Assembly (NCBI GenBank): GCA_019096155.1
Contig: JAHCVI010000002.1
Coordinates: forward strand, 2,914,001 to 2,978,000
DNA: 64,000 nt
Direction of reading: 5' to 3'
Origin: Staphylotrichum longicolle
Lineage: Eukaryota; Ascomycota; Sordariomycetes; Sordariales; Chaetomiaceae
The notes beneath the pieces were generated by a model. That model saw nothing but the letters and a program-made list of their open reading frames with translations, ran no database searches and was not told where the DNA came from. Of the stretch, positions 42,227 through 53,339 are shown in pieces; positions within the stretch are counted from its first letter, which is position 1; each line of letters begins with the position of its first letter. The position numbers and the translations under genes are program-made.

Positions 42227-42585
42227 ATGACCAACTCTCCTCCAAGTCACGTTCAAGAGTCGTCTGCCCCCTCGCCGGAAGCTACAAAGGCCCAGGCCCC
42301 CAGCTGCCCTCCATCCCCCCCTTGGCCCGACCCAGCTGCCATTACTGCGAATCTCAGGTACCTGGCTTGAGGCGAAGGTTTCCCGTATTCCATTTCAAGA
42401 TGGCGATTCTGAACACCGCCGGGTGCTTATTCGTGCCATTTCCAACGTGCTGTCAACTGATCTTGCATTGTTCACCTTCGCCCAAATAATTGACGGGCTG
42501 CCCACTGCAGATGTTGCCTGGGACCGCCGCTACTGGGAACGCTACACAGAGCGACATCGACTCAAGAGATGTGGAAGGGAAAGAG
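42227..42585 (+). pseudogene. Truncated, frameshifted paralogue of the 40628-41900 gene
   Basis: The first frame gives MTNSPPSHVQESSAPSP and stops. A second frame then matches the neighbour: SRIPFQDGDSEH against SRIPYVNDDSEH, and SNVLSTDLALFTFAQIIDGL against the same block, then PTADVAWDRRYWERY, after which similarity ends at about 42,560. About 110 residues of homology in opposite orientation to the intact-length copy, 327 bp between the two start codons. Degenerate. Confidence 0.65.
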
Positions 42586-43377
42586 AAAGGGGGTCCTGAC
42601 CAGGATTCGACCAGTGATCGCTGATCTCAAGATGTCACCTGGTTGGCCCACCAGTGATGACTTTTCAATCTTATGGTTGCTGTTATTAGTTAGCCTCCCT
42701 TTTCCATCACGAACGGTAGCTATTATTTTTTTCATTTGACAAAGGAGGTTCTCATTGTATGAACTCGGCTTCGGATGCCGAATGCGTCCAGATGACTCCG
42801 TATTATTTGTAACCCTCGTGAGAATGAGGTTGGACCTGAATTCCTGGTCGGACAGCACTCATGCGCAATGCGGTCGATGGAGCATCATTATGCCACCAGT
42901 TGACCCCTTCGGCTCTACCAACTATCATGGCGATATTGCTGTGGGATCCTTGAACTCAACCCAAATCACACCATCCTAATCCGGTAGCTCCCTACTTCGA
43001 GCAACTCGGCAGAAGCTGGACTCGGGGCCTCCGGGGCCACAGTCCACACCAATCGAGGGTCGAATCAGGCGCAGAGCATGGAAAGCACATTTGCCGAGAT
43101 CCGGACAGTCGCGCTGGCTATTTGCCGTGGTAGAAATAAACCACATTGGATGCAAGCCAAGTGCCCGATATTGCGGAGTTGAACCGATTCGTGGTCACCC
43201 GGCTCATGGTTGCGTCCTTGATTAACCCAGCTCTCCGACTCGACAAACAATGAACCGGGGACTGCATGTGCCAAGTGCCGAGACAGGGAGGTTTGGGAGC
43301 GAGGGGTTATAAAGAGGAATGTCTGGCAGACAGGTCAGGGGCCGTCTTTCAACTCCAACTCCCTCCTTCCCAAGACA
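42586..43377. other. Intergenic with tRNA-like fragment and DUF1996 promoter
   Basis: Holds a tRNA-3'-half-like stretch near 42594-42660 on the minus strand (see rejected items) and a TATAAAG box at 43309-43315. No coding support. Confidence 0.4.
43309..43315 (+). promoter_or_regulatory. TATA box of DUF1996 gene
   Basis: TATAAAG about 115 bp before the signal-peptide-coding sequence. It implies translation should begin between about 43350 and 43440, where no ATG is present. Confidence 0.5.
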
Positions 43378-44610
43378 TTGGCTGCATTTGTGAAACCTCG
43401 TTCACCACTGAGAGAAGACCTCTCGATAGCGCTCGCGCTGATCGCGCCTGCTCAGGCCGGTCTCCGCTTCCCATGCTCGACCCTGACCGTGCAACGCCTC
43501 GATCCCGTCGTCCAGCCAGGCGCGATCCCGGCCGCACATGTTCACCACATTGTCGGCGGTAACGCCTTCAATGCCACCATGGAAGGCGACGTCGGCGAGC
43601 GGGCCACTTGCACGACTTGCCAGATGGCCGAAGACTTTTCGAACTACTGGACTGCCCAGCTGTATTTCAAGCATCCCAACGGCTCCTATCACCGTGTGCC
43701 TGTGCTTCCTGTTCAGCCCCTGCTGGGCGGCTCGCAGGGCGCCCGCTCCGGACTTACTGTGTACTACACGCAGTTTGACCTCAGCAAAGATAACCTAGGA
43801 AAACAAAAGATTACGGCGTTCAAGCCGGTAAGACACCTCCACCCTTTCCCGGCCCCGTCTCAAGATCACTAACACTAGGCGCCGTGCTTAGGGCTTCCGG
43901 ATGACCGTTGGCAGTCCGACCGAGAGCGGCAAGGCTCGTGTCGGCCTCCGTTACCAGTGCCTGCAGGGCCAAAACCGCGGTCGTGAGATGGACGACTTCC
44001 CGACAGGCCCATGCTCGGGTGGCATTTTCACCACTCACCACTTCCCCGCGTCAGTCCCTCCCTTTCATTTCCTTCTCCTCCATGGCACCATACTAACCCC
44101 CGCTTGACCCCAACACAGCTGCTGGGACGGCAAGAACCTGGACTCGCCGGACCACCAGTCCCACATGTATAACACGATCCGCAGCGACGGCTTCGTCAGC
44201 GCGCCCGCCTGCCCGGCGTCGCACCCGGTGCGCATGCCGCAGGTCACCTACGAGACGGTCTGGGACACGACCCAGTTCAACAGCATGTGGCCGTCGGGGA
44301 CGCCCAACCCGTTCGTGTGGAGCTTCGAGGGCACCGGCGCGGGCACCCACGCCGACTACATGTTTGGCTGGAAGGGCGACTCGTTGCAGCGCGCCATGGA
44401 CAAGTCCGAGTGCTTCTATGATGGGTGTGGCTCGATCAAGAAGCAGGCCATGTCGGTGGCGAATCAGTGCACCATCAAGGAGACGGTGAGGGAGGAGGTG
44501 GTGGGATGTAAGCTTTTGGCCTCTTCTTTTCTTTTCGTATATGCTTGATTGGGGCATTGAGATGATGCTAACGTTGTGTTGCAGGGCTGATGAAGCTTCC
44601 CGGCCGCTAA
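43378..44610 (+). CDS. Secreted DUF1996 protein, start codon not found
   Basis: Fungal secreted protein of the DUF1996 family (function unknown, common in wood- and plant-degrading ascomycetes). LSIALALIAPAQA is the end of a signal peptide; the mature part begins GLRFPCSTLTVQRLDPVVQPG, then HVHHIVGGNAFNATM, CTTCQMAEDFSNYWTAQLYF, TAFKP|GFRMTVGSP, GIFTTHHFPA|CWDGKNLD and SPDHQSHMYN. Introns: after ITAFKP (GTAAGA...GCTTAG), after FPA (GTCAGT...CACAG), and GTAAGC...TGCAG before WLMKLPGR and the stop at 44610. No ATG precedes the signal peptide in any frame compatible with it; GAGAGAAGACC sits where ATGAAGACC would be expected. A small deletion may have removed the start, or a far upstream exon is missed. 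Confidence 0.8.
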
Positions 44611-44795
44611 GGGGGTTCGAGGCCTCCGTAAACGGCAGGCGTAAGTGTGTATCTGAGGCACTTCTTTTTGTGTTGACATGTTCACGTTTGGCCGGGGGCG
44701 GTGCGATTGTTGAAATGGTTGAATCTCGCTCTGGTGAAATGTTCATAAGGTACTTAGGTACCTAGGTACTCAAGTAGCGCGGTTTGTAGACACCC

Positions 44796-45131
44796 CTATC
44801 TGTGATTTGCAACAGTCCTCTCAGTGCAAGGCGCCCCTTTTGCTTGCAAGCATGACCCAACCACAATCTCTACCCCGAACTTGTCCTCAAAAATCGCAAT
44901 GCTTTGCAGACCCCGTTTCTTTCCACTCCTACTACTCTCCGTTATGCTCTCAGGACTATCAAGCCCTTGCTTTGTACCCGCCATGGCTATCATGCCCCAT
45001 GGTGTGCTCTCGTCTCGTGGCGGCTGACTGAGGTATCGTTCGAGCTGTGGTGGCAGATCTGGGGCTGTGGCCATGATCTTCGAAATTTCAGCCATCGTGA
45101 TCCCGGCGGGTAGAACCTGAGGACTGGACAT
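44796..45131 (-). CDS. Hypothetical small protein, doubtful
   Basis: A minus-strand frame from ATG 45131 gives about 111 residues: MSSPQVLPAGITMAEISKI, APDLPPQLERYL, then a Ser/Lys-rich middle and GVEIVVGSC. No family is known to me, no signal peptide, no intron. Composition is protein-like but nothing else supports it. Confidence 0.3.
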   Translation of the reverse strand: MSSPQVLPAGITMAEISKIMATAPDLPPQLERYLSQPPRDESTPWGMIAMAGTKQGLDSPESITESSRSGKKRGLQSIAIFEDKFGVEIVVGSCLQAKGAPCTERTVANHR

Positions 45132-45321
45132 GGTTGGTGGCGACCTGTCAGACCGTAAGTCAACTCTTCCAAGCTCTGCTCTTGTGTTGAGGTTTTGCGC
45201 ACAGGCTTCGAGTAGCACTGAGTGTTCTGAGAAGCAATTAACAATGTCGATGTCGGAATTAAACACCATGAATTTGAGGAGACTGCACTTGGTTATCAAC
45301 ACCTGCTTTATATTTTCCCAA

Positions 45322-45908
45322 GATTCCCATTTTCCGTCCACTTCCATCCGCAAACCTGTCCCCATCTGTTACCCGCCGGGATACTGTTGTCCTGATTCCC
45401 AAATCGATAAAATGGGAATCCGCGGGCAGAGATCGAGAGATCTGCGGCAGTTGCCGCTCACGCCGTGCACCAGTGGCCGTGCGGGACTCCCAATTTTGGA
45501 GGCGCTCAGGGGTTCGCATGATCCATCCAACCAGGGCAGAGTCCAACTAGGAATCGGGTCCCGTCCAGTGTTGGCGATTGACGGACTTCGTGCCTTAGGC
45601 ACCTCACCTCCCTCCATAAGGAGAAAAATGGGAATCAGCCGTCATCCTTGACAGGGGTGAGGACCGTGTCGACCGCTTCAGGGCTGAGGGCTCCGGTTCC
45701 GGGCGTCGGCGCAGAGAGCTGGGGCGCGCACTCCGATGCCCCCGTCAAGCCACCAGAGTTGCCCAGCTGGGAAGCAGAGCAGGGGAGAGCAGACTGGGAA
45801 TCACTTTGCGGTGACAAGGCGTGGCTGTGACTGGTTGGACGAGGAAGCGTGGGCGAATCATGGCGAGAACGGTGAGTGTAAGTGGGGCGGCTCGATTCCC
45901 AGATTCCC
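45322..45908. promoter_or_regulatory. Seven-copy GATTCCC motif cluster
   Basis: Exact GATTCCC at 45322-45328, 45394-45400, 45894-45900 and 45902-45908; exact GGGAATC at 45414-45420, 45630-45636 and 45796-45802. Seven copies in 587 bp, about 0.07 expected by chance. Possibly a regulatory array for the ankyrin gene at 46167, or fragments of a decayed repeat. Confidence 0.5.
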
Positions 45909-46166
45909 AAATTCCCTTTCTTGGGAGCTGGTTTCAGCTTGGCTCAGCCAGGAGGGGGAGGCCGCAGCATGTCGGACGAATGAGGCTCCCAAAGACATGA
46001 AGCCTTGTTCTGGGCCAAATATTTCAACGGCGCCGCTGATTCCTCTCTTTCCAAAATGGCCGCACAATTTCTTAAAAGCTGCTGAGACTGCCCAGCGATT
46101 TGAAAACGCCGGCCATGTCGCACCCAGAGTTTCCGCCATATACCCAATCCGGCTGACCGACCTCGA

Positions 46167-49100
46167 ATGGCTTACGGCGCCATGAGCGGAGCCTCTTCTG
46201 GCTTTGGGGGTTGTCTTGACCCCCAGAATCCGCCTATTCTGACCGGATTGCAACACGATGGGCTAATGGACACTCCTAACCCACGGTTGTCAGATGGTGC
46301 CTTTTGGAGACGCATCTTTGAGCGAGAATGCCCATATCACCGGGGCGACGCAGCACAGGAGTTGCCTATGTTTCGTTTCGTCGAGCATTTTCCCGAGTAT
46401 GTTGGCTTATTTTGACCCACTGGGAACGGCCACCGCGCTGACTTCGCACCAGAAGCGATCAGCCGTACATTGGCGACTCGTACGGCAATCAGACCTTCAT
46501 CTGCTTCGATGAGGATAAGCCTTGCTCCAGCCATTGCGACTGTCGCCAGCTCGGATCGCAACCGGACGACTTCGCCTTCATTGCCACCAAAGCCTCAACC
46601 GCGCTCAGTATCACCTTCTACGACTCGGCGCTGGGGGAAGTCGTGGCTGCGGTCTCTGGCGAGGCTGGCACCCAAAACACTGAAGCCTGGGGGGGGACCA
46701 CATTTGACGGCCTCGCCATCCTTGCACAGTACGCACGACTGAAGCAACACCTAGAGCTCTTGGACCCCGGTCTTGCCATCGTCCCCACACTTCGTCTCCT
46801 GGTAGACGGCTTCCTCGCGGACGGCCAAGTCTTCAAAAGTTTCGGATACAACGACCTGTTCGAGCGCGGGTACCTCTCCTTGGAGCTCTGGAATGACTTC
46901 CAACATCGCCAGTTGGACGACGACATCACGCTGCTGGATGACACATTCAGTGCCGTCGCTGAGGTGCGGAACCAGGACGATCTTGGAGATGCCGCTGTCG
47001 ATGAGATTTCAGCAGTTGGAGATATGCCGCTTCACCCCGACATTGTCGTTGATTTCGACACACAAACGCGAAAAAGCCCTGGTGCTTCCATGCCGGGCAT
47101 GAGGCTCGAGGAAGGTACAACGGGAACCTTCGGAGAAGCCCCACCGCCCTCGACGCCGCCAGAAGGAGACACACTGCGACAGTCGTCATTCGGGGATGGT
47201 AATGAATCTATGGTTTCCGGGTCGCTTTTTCGGTGGAAGTCACCTCTTTTCTCAACAACAGACCTGAATTTCACCTTAGAACTTGCAGCCCTGGGAGGCG
47301 ATGAATCCGAGGTTCAACTGCTTCTTGATAGAGGCGCAGATGTCAACAGCACATCGTATTTCTTGACCCCTTTGGTAGCGGCAGCCCATGGAGGTCATGA
47401 ATCCGTGGCTCGGTTGCTTCTTGATAGAGGCGCAGATATCAACCTCACATCGAGCCTCTTGACCCCTTTGGTAGAGGCAGCCCAGGGAGGTCATGAATCC
47501 GTGGCTCGGTTGCTTCTTGATAGAGGCGCAGATATCAACCACGGATCGAGCCTCTTGACCCCTTTGGAAGCGGCAGTCCAGGGAGGTCATGAATCCATGG
47601 TTCGGTTGCTTCTTGATAGAGGCGCAGATGTCAACCACGGATCGGGTCTTTTGACCCCTTTGGGAGCGGCAGCCCGGGAAGGTCATGAATCCATGGTTCG
47701 GTTGCTTCTTGATAGAGGCGCAGATATCAACCACCGATTGCTTTCCGAGACCCCTTTGGAAGCGGCAGTCCAGGGAGGCCATGAGTCCGAGGTTCGGTTG
47801 CTTCTTGATCAAGGCGCAGATGTCGACGGACGGGATTTGAGGTTCGCTCTGGAAGAAGCAGCCAAGGGGGGCCATGTATCCGTGGTTCGATTGCTTCTTG
47901 ATAGAGGGGCAGATGTCAACCTTAGAGGGCGTTCCTCGACTCCTCTGATAGCAGCTCTGCTGGAAGGCCATGAATCCGTGGTTCGGTTGCTTCTTGATCG
48001 AGACGCACATGTCAACAGCACCGCGTGTGTCTTTTCCCCTTTGGAAGCTGCAGTTGTGGGAGGCCACGAGTCCTTGGTTCGGTTGCTGGTTGATCGCGGA
48101 GCCCATCAACAGAATACGGTAAGTCTTCAGAACTGCCCCTATGACTTGGACTGTCACAGCCACTAATACCACAATGGGAGAAGGTTCTTAAGGAAGCCCT
48201 CCAAAGAGGATGGAATGACACAGCACATCACCTGTTCAAGCTCGGATGGCGATCTCCGCCTGACAGACCACGCGTTGTGCGCATGCTCAGGGAAGTGAGG
48301 AATCAGAAAGAGACCGCCAACCGACAGAGTCATATGTACATGGCGACATGTTACAATGCCTTTGTTGAAGACTACGGGAAGGTCAAAGACGTCGCCAGGC
48401 TTAGGAGAGATGAGTTGGTCGAGTTGTCCATCCAGATTCAGTGCGTTGTGGCCGACTGCCAGGGATGGAGGTTTAACGAAAGCGTTCGTGATCGGTTTAC
48501 CGAGTACCGGACAGCCTGGCAATCCGGCATCAGAGCGCTGCGACGAGTGTCCCACGGCCAGCTTCCAGAGGACCCCGGCGAGGTGCTTGCCTTCCTTTGT
48601 GTCTGCAAAGCTGTTTCGAAGACGCTCGACTTCTTCACCGAATCAGACTACACCACAATGTTCCTTGCGGACCTTCGAAGATGGGGCTTTCTGTTCAAAG
48701 ACAACTTCGATTGCTACAGTCATCTCATACGGCGAGTCTGGGAGGTCGATGTCACGAACGAGCTGCGCTGTACGTCCGGTGGTGAGCTGCTACAGTACGC
48801 ACAAGGCCTTGTGTCTTCCCTTGTCGGCGCGGCAAGCAGTCTCATCAGGCCGATGGCGAAAGGGGGGCGTGATGGGCTGGAGGAAAGCCAGCAACGGTGG
48901 TTGAAGCGATGTGGCACGCGACGCGGCGTCGAAAATGACAGAGAGCCAGAGGGCCGAGAACCGCCGGATAACCCCTGCCGGAGACGCCTGGGTTAAGGGA
49001 GCAGATCCTTCACGATATATCATCGGCACGGATCAGCGAGACTCTGATGAAGCTGATGACCACCGCCATCTTCGCCATAATACTGATTTTCCTGCTGTGT

Positions 49101-49706
49101 GAGTATTGCTGACGAAACTGGTGGCCGAGGTTGAGCGCAACCAACTAATGCGCCGCGTTCTCAGGGCTCCGAGCTTCAACCCAGGGCATCCAGGCTGCAC
49201 CGGCGTTCGCATCATTGCGAGCGTTTCCTCTGCCTGATGGTGGCCTTCCTTTATTCGTGGAGTCCTGCATGGTCTTGGAGACGTACCTCGGCCTGCGCAG
49301 TAAAGCAGACGACTTTGCGCGCAGTGGTGCTTCTTGCTATCTAAATACCACCTCAACGCCCGCAGAGCAGGCTCTCAGCATCTCTCCCCCTCAACCAGCA
49401 GAAGCTCGAGGCAACACGGCTAACCCGGCCGGTCTGGGCTCCCCTGTGCAGCGGACTTCGACATCTGTATTCTCTGCGCGGACGGGAGAGGTAGGGCGGC
49501 GCAATGACTGCCGGTGGTTTTGCGAGGATTGTCAACGGCCGTTCTCCTCAAGCTCCAACTATAGGAGACACCAGCGAGAAAAACACAAACTAATCAAGGT
49601 CGTCTGCCCACGCTGCGGGGAGGAGTATGGTCGCCAGGACTATTTGGCGAGACACTTGGAAAACAACATCTGTCGCAAGAAGCAAAAGAGGGGTCGGTTG
49701 GTCTAG
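46167..49706 (+). CDS. Ankyrin-repeat, transmembrane, C2H2 zinc-finger protein
   Basis: Long multi-exon gene. Exon 1 (ATG 46167) contains FWRRIFERECPYHRGDAAQE; intron 46397-46452 (GTATGT, GCTGAC branch) joins HFPE to SDQPYIGDSYGNQTFICFD. Exon 2 carries an N-domain and nine ankyrin repeats (47.27-48.11 kb), mostly 32-residue units of the form GGHESVVRLLLDRGADVN, nearly identical in DNA. Intron 48119-48180 leads to a helical region of about 270 residues (VLKEALQRGWND to RCGTRRG). A frame or splice uncertainty lies at about 48.9 kb. A hydrophobic helix (TTAIFAIILIFLLWLR) spans intron 49099-49164, followed by a Cys-rich tail with two C2H2 fingers (CEDCQRPFSSSSNYRRHQREK, then CPRCGEEYGRQDYLARH). 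Stop 49706. Function unknown; possibly signalling or recognition. Confidence 0.7.
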
Positions 49707-50086
49707 GTGTATCGAGGTTCAAAGTTTGTCGTGGAACACAGAGTCACCCATCCTTGGCACAGAGGATGGAATGTTCCATTTCTAGCACGATTCCTTCGCC
49801 TATCAAGTAAACTCAGAAACTACAATCCCATCATCTCCATTGTTCCGTCTCATCTCTTGCGGTTGCCTGCAACCGACCCGTTCAGAAGGGCAACTATTGA
49901 CTGGGTTCAACGAGCTTGGGGCGCTGCCAGGCATTGCATGCGGTTTGGAAAAGCTCGAGATTGAATGCTTCGAGGCCATCGGCAGCCCTGGTTGTATTTA
50001 TGTCAGTTTTATCGTGGTTTATTCTCCTTATGTACTCGTTTTCCTTTTCACAATGATTCTGTTCTTATTTGGGAGAGGGTAACGAC
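49707..50086. other. Convergent spacer
   Basis: 3' flank between two genes transcribed towards each other; no gene or repeat recognised. Confidence 0.4.
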
Positions 50087-51101
50087 TTACCACTGAGCAG
50101 GGCCGTTCGGCCCGCCATAGTGCAGTACCCATTGCTGCAGAGTCTGCAAGCAGGTCTTGAGGTCCTCATCAGTCCCCATCATCTCGGACAGGAGCTCGCT
50201 CGTATTTTCGCCCTTCTTGTTTTTCTTGTACTTGGCCCACTGGATGGTGGCGAACCTCTTCGCTCTATAGTCGTCCGAGTTGCGAGCCAGCTTGATGGCG
50301 TGGGCGGCAGGTGCCCAGACGATCAAGCCGTGGAACTTGCCGACGTGGTTGGCGTCCATGGTGCGGAACAAAGTGGGCACCGAGTCGAACGCGCTTTCGG
50401 CCACCTCTGCCAGGCACTGGACCATGGCGGCTTGGGCGGAGATTGGAGTCGATGATGTTTTCTGCATCGCGAAGGGTTAATCAACATGGATGCATTCATA
50501 ATCAAGTCCACAAGAGAAAGGGGGGAGCTAGGAGATAGACAAGGAGGAGGGGGAAAGGGCTGTAAACAAACCGACTTACTACGGGGCCATTGGCGTTGCC
50601 ATTTCTCTCAAACTTGGACTCGGAGTTCTTGTACTTCCAGCTCGCGTTCGTCTTGTCAAAGCGCTGCCATTGGCCCTCCTGGAGCACAAAGGCACCTCCG
50701 GCAATGGTCGAGCTGGAGTCGATTACAATGCCCGTGTTGCGACATCTGGCAATGCGGTGACGGCCGAGATCGTAGATGCACCAATCGTACACGAGCTTGC
50801 CGTTAGCTTTCTTGTCTGCCAGGCCGTTCACCACCTTGACCGCCAGCGAGGTGCAACGGCCCGTCTTGCCCTGCCACGTCGGCGCGAGCCGGTTAATGTC
50901 GTGTGTTGCAACAACTGGCATGACCGACACAAGGTTCTTGGGCTTGTTCAGGAAGTCTTCCCGGTTTTTCCTCTGGTCTGGTCCAGTCGCCGCGATGAGG
51001 TACTGGAGCATCTTCAGCCCCGTGTAGGGACCGCCAGCAAACACATCCTGCCATGCAGCTTGGGCATCCGCCACAGCTTGAGCAGAAGGTGGTTGGGCCA
51101 T
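50087..51101 (-). CDS. Fungal protein of unknown function with possible Cys-His-Asp triad
   Basis: Two-exon gene, about 300 residues, ATG 51101 (MAQPPSAQAVADAQAAW). A GTAAGT...GATGCAG intron near 50.47-50.58 kb joins NANGPV to KTSSTPISAQAA. No signal peptide. Sequence marks: WQGKTGRCTSLAVKVVN, YDLGRHRIARCRNTG and GIVIDSSS, placing a Cys (83), His (115) and Asp (128) in the order used by papain-fold enzymes such as transglutaminases and N-acetyltransferases. Then FVLQEGQWQRFDKTN, PISAQAAMVQCLAEV and KFHGLIVWAP. I do not recognise the family by name; the triad is a suggestion from motif spacing. It ends AQW at 50087. Confidence 0.6.
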
Positions 51102-52876
51102 TGTAAAAGTTGGGTTGGTGCTAAGTGCTTGAGATCAAGTCGTGTAAGTCGTGAACGTGTTGTGAGGTATGAAGGAAAGGTTGACCTGGCCAGAGGTGCG
51201 TAGTGAAAGGAGTTAGTTTTTGGAGAGATGGAGATAGGCAAGACTGAGGGATGACTGTTTATATGTTGATGCCCGATGCCGTTGATCACAGAACCACAAG
51301 CCCCATTGGGATAATCATCGCAACTTGTACGCAGCTGAGTACATACCAGGAAAGTCCAGCAAGGTCTGCGGCCAACTATCCTGGACCCTCTCTGTGACCG
51401 CAGCATGATCCATTCCGTCGGCCGGTTTGTTTCTGTCTACCAGTGGAACACTGGGCCACCGGTGTCTGACGTTGGATTTCGTGGGAGGATGGCTCGCGCC
51501 CGATCGCGGTAGGGGCAGGGGACGCGAGGTGGCGATGGGCAGTTTGGTAGCTCCTATGCCAGAATGGAAGGCCAGTATAGGGGCCAACTCGGACACGTTT
51601 CAGTCAGGGTAAGCTGCGGCGAACACTAAATCAGTTTGGGAGCCCCAAGACTTCGATGTGGGGTTTTGGTAGATCATCGAACTGGGAATTCCTGCCAGAG
51701 AATCAGCAACATTGGGCCAGACTGGACCATGGCATTCTGCGTTCTGCCCCAGGTTCGGAGTTCTCGAAACATCAAGTTTCGAAACATGGTTGGTTGGATA
51801 TGCCCCAGCCTTTCACCTCAACCTTGCAAGTAGTGGAGCTCATCGTACTAGCGAAGCCCGCGGAGTCTCCTTCAGGATTCAATGTCCCGTTCAAGCGACA
51901 CTTGGTGACATGCGTGTGCCGCTGCGCCTGTGGAAATACAGTACCCACTACAATGTAACCAGACTACAGTCATCGCAGTGCTCAATATCACGGGTCCATG
52001 ATACTCGGCAAGCGTGGAAGGTGCTTCGAGGTTCAGCTGGTTTCAAGTGTCCTCTCGGGGGCACAAGACGAGCGGTTTGCATGTGATTTGAGCAGATAGG
52101 TACTCAGATGTCGGTGTTGAAGTTGTTATTGGCTGCTGAACAATGTGCCCGCATGCGCCTCAAGAACCGCGTCGACAATGTGTGGGCCGTTGAACCCCTG
52201 AAACGCCGCTCCCCGCCGCACTCGTCAACGGCACGGCCAGATCGATCGATGTCAGCCTTGACCTACGCCCTCCGTGGGGTCACCCTCAACTCCACTACTG
52301 TGATAAAGATAGACTGACCCATACCGAGTGTCTTCGCGGTGGGCCGGGCCCGGGCACTCGTTGCATCGGCCCGGGCCCGCATTGCGGCGGTTTTTGTTTG
52401 AGGTATGGGGACGGCAGTCGGATAGGGTTATGCCTAAGGTGCTTGGCAATCCGGCGAGCGAGGTCAGATTCCAACTTCAGCCCTCATCGCCTCGTGGCTC
52501 CACGGGGTTCCCGCCCCACAGCACACCAGAGGTGGGCGGCCCTCAGATCTGGCCGCGTCTGGTCTCGGTGAAATCACTAGCTTTTGTGAGTCAGGAGGAT
52601 TTCCCAGACCCAGCGTCCCAACTCGAGATGCTAATTATGGGTTGGACAGGTCCAGCCTATTGCTTCGCACTGTGATGGCTCTTCCAGCTCCTCTCGATGC
52701 GCTTGTCTCTCTCGGGGCCTGGCAACCTGGTATAAAGTGTTCATGCCCAGCCAGTTGCTTGAAAGCTATTCTCGCCGCATCTGACCACGAGTTGCCGATA
52801 CAGACCCAAGCTTAGCTTGACGATTACATTCCCTCAGAAACACACTGTGAGCGTTCCATTTCTGCAACCAGCAATT
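51102..52876. other. Intergenic, with GC-rich hairpin
   Basis: About 1.8 kb between divergent genes. Contains an 11-bp inverted repeat at 52345-52379. Open frames here have no recognisable pattern. Confidence 0.4.
52345..52379. repeat. Perfect 11-bp inverted repeat, 13-nt loop
   Basis: Arm CGGGCCCGGGC (52345-52355), loop of 13 nt, arm GCCCGGGCCCG (52369-52379). All-GC stem; could form a cruciform or RNA hairpin. No U tract follows, so it is not a typical bacterial terminator. Confidence 0.75.
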
Positions 52877-53339
52877 ATGCCCCCCACAGCTCCCATCAAC
52901 GTCGCTGCCGTCTTTGCCAAGATTAAGACCAGCAAGGACCCCAACTTCACAAGTAAGCAAGCCCAACCCTCTGCCAACTCTCACCATATCCAGCAGACTT
53001 ATGCAAACCACAGAGAAGTTTGGTCTTCCGGTTGCTACCTCCGCTGCGTCCGCGTACGCAGTGATCCAGGAACTTGAGGGCAGAGGTGCCAGCGTCGGCC
53101 CCCTTCCTGCGCCAAGTGCCCAGCCAAACAGGACAGCTGCAGCACCTCCGGCCAACAGAACCGCGCCAGCGGCAGGGGCAAGGACCGGCACGCCCGTTAC
53201 CTCCAAAGCCGCCACCACTACACTTCCCACGAGGCCCGCCGCACAGACGACTGGCACTGGTCCGGCAAAGGCTGTTCCGAGGGCTGGTGCCACCGCCACC
53301 TCCAAACCCAAGGCCACAGGGCCTGGGGCAGCAAGATGA
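52877..53339 (+). CDS. Small Ala/Pro/Thr-rich protein, hypothetical
   Basis: Two-exon gene of about 130 residues, ATG 52877 (MPPTAPINVAAVFAKIKTSK). A GTAAGC...ACCACAG intron (about 62 bp) joins DPNFT to KKFGLPVATSAASAYAVIQE; other acceptors break the frame. The folded part is the first 55 residues; the rest is low-complexity Ala/Thr/Pro/Arg (PANRTAPAAGARTG). No signal peptide, no known domain. Could be a nuclear or RNA-associated small protein, but that is a guess from its basic, disordered tail. Confidence 0.5.

Larger units (their letters stand above)
44611..46166. other. Intergenic with GATTCCC cluster
   Basis: Mostly non-coding. A motif GATTCCC/GGGAATC occurs seven times between 45322 and 45908, upstream of the ankyrin gene. 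A low-confidence minus-strand gene may lie at 44796-45131. Confidence 0.5.

Noticed and set aside
42594..42660. tRNA-like stretch on the minus strand (GGTCGAATCC T-loop, GGTCAGGACC end)
   Set aside because: Only the 3' half resembles a glutamine-type tRNA. The T-loop is one base short, the 5' half does not pair with the acceptor end, and no good anticodon stem forms. At most a tRNA pseudogene fragment.
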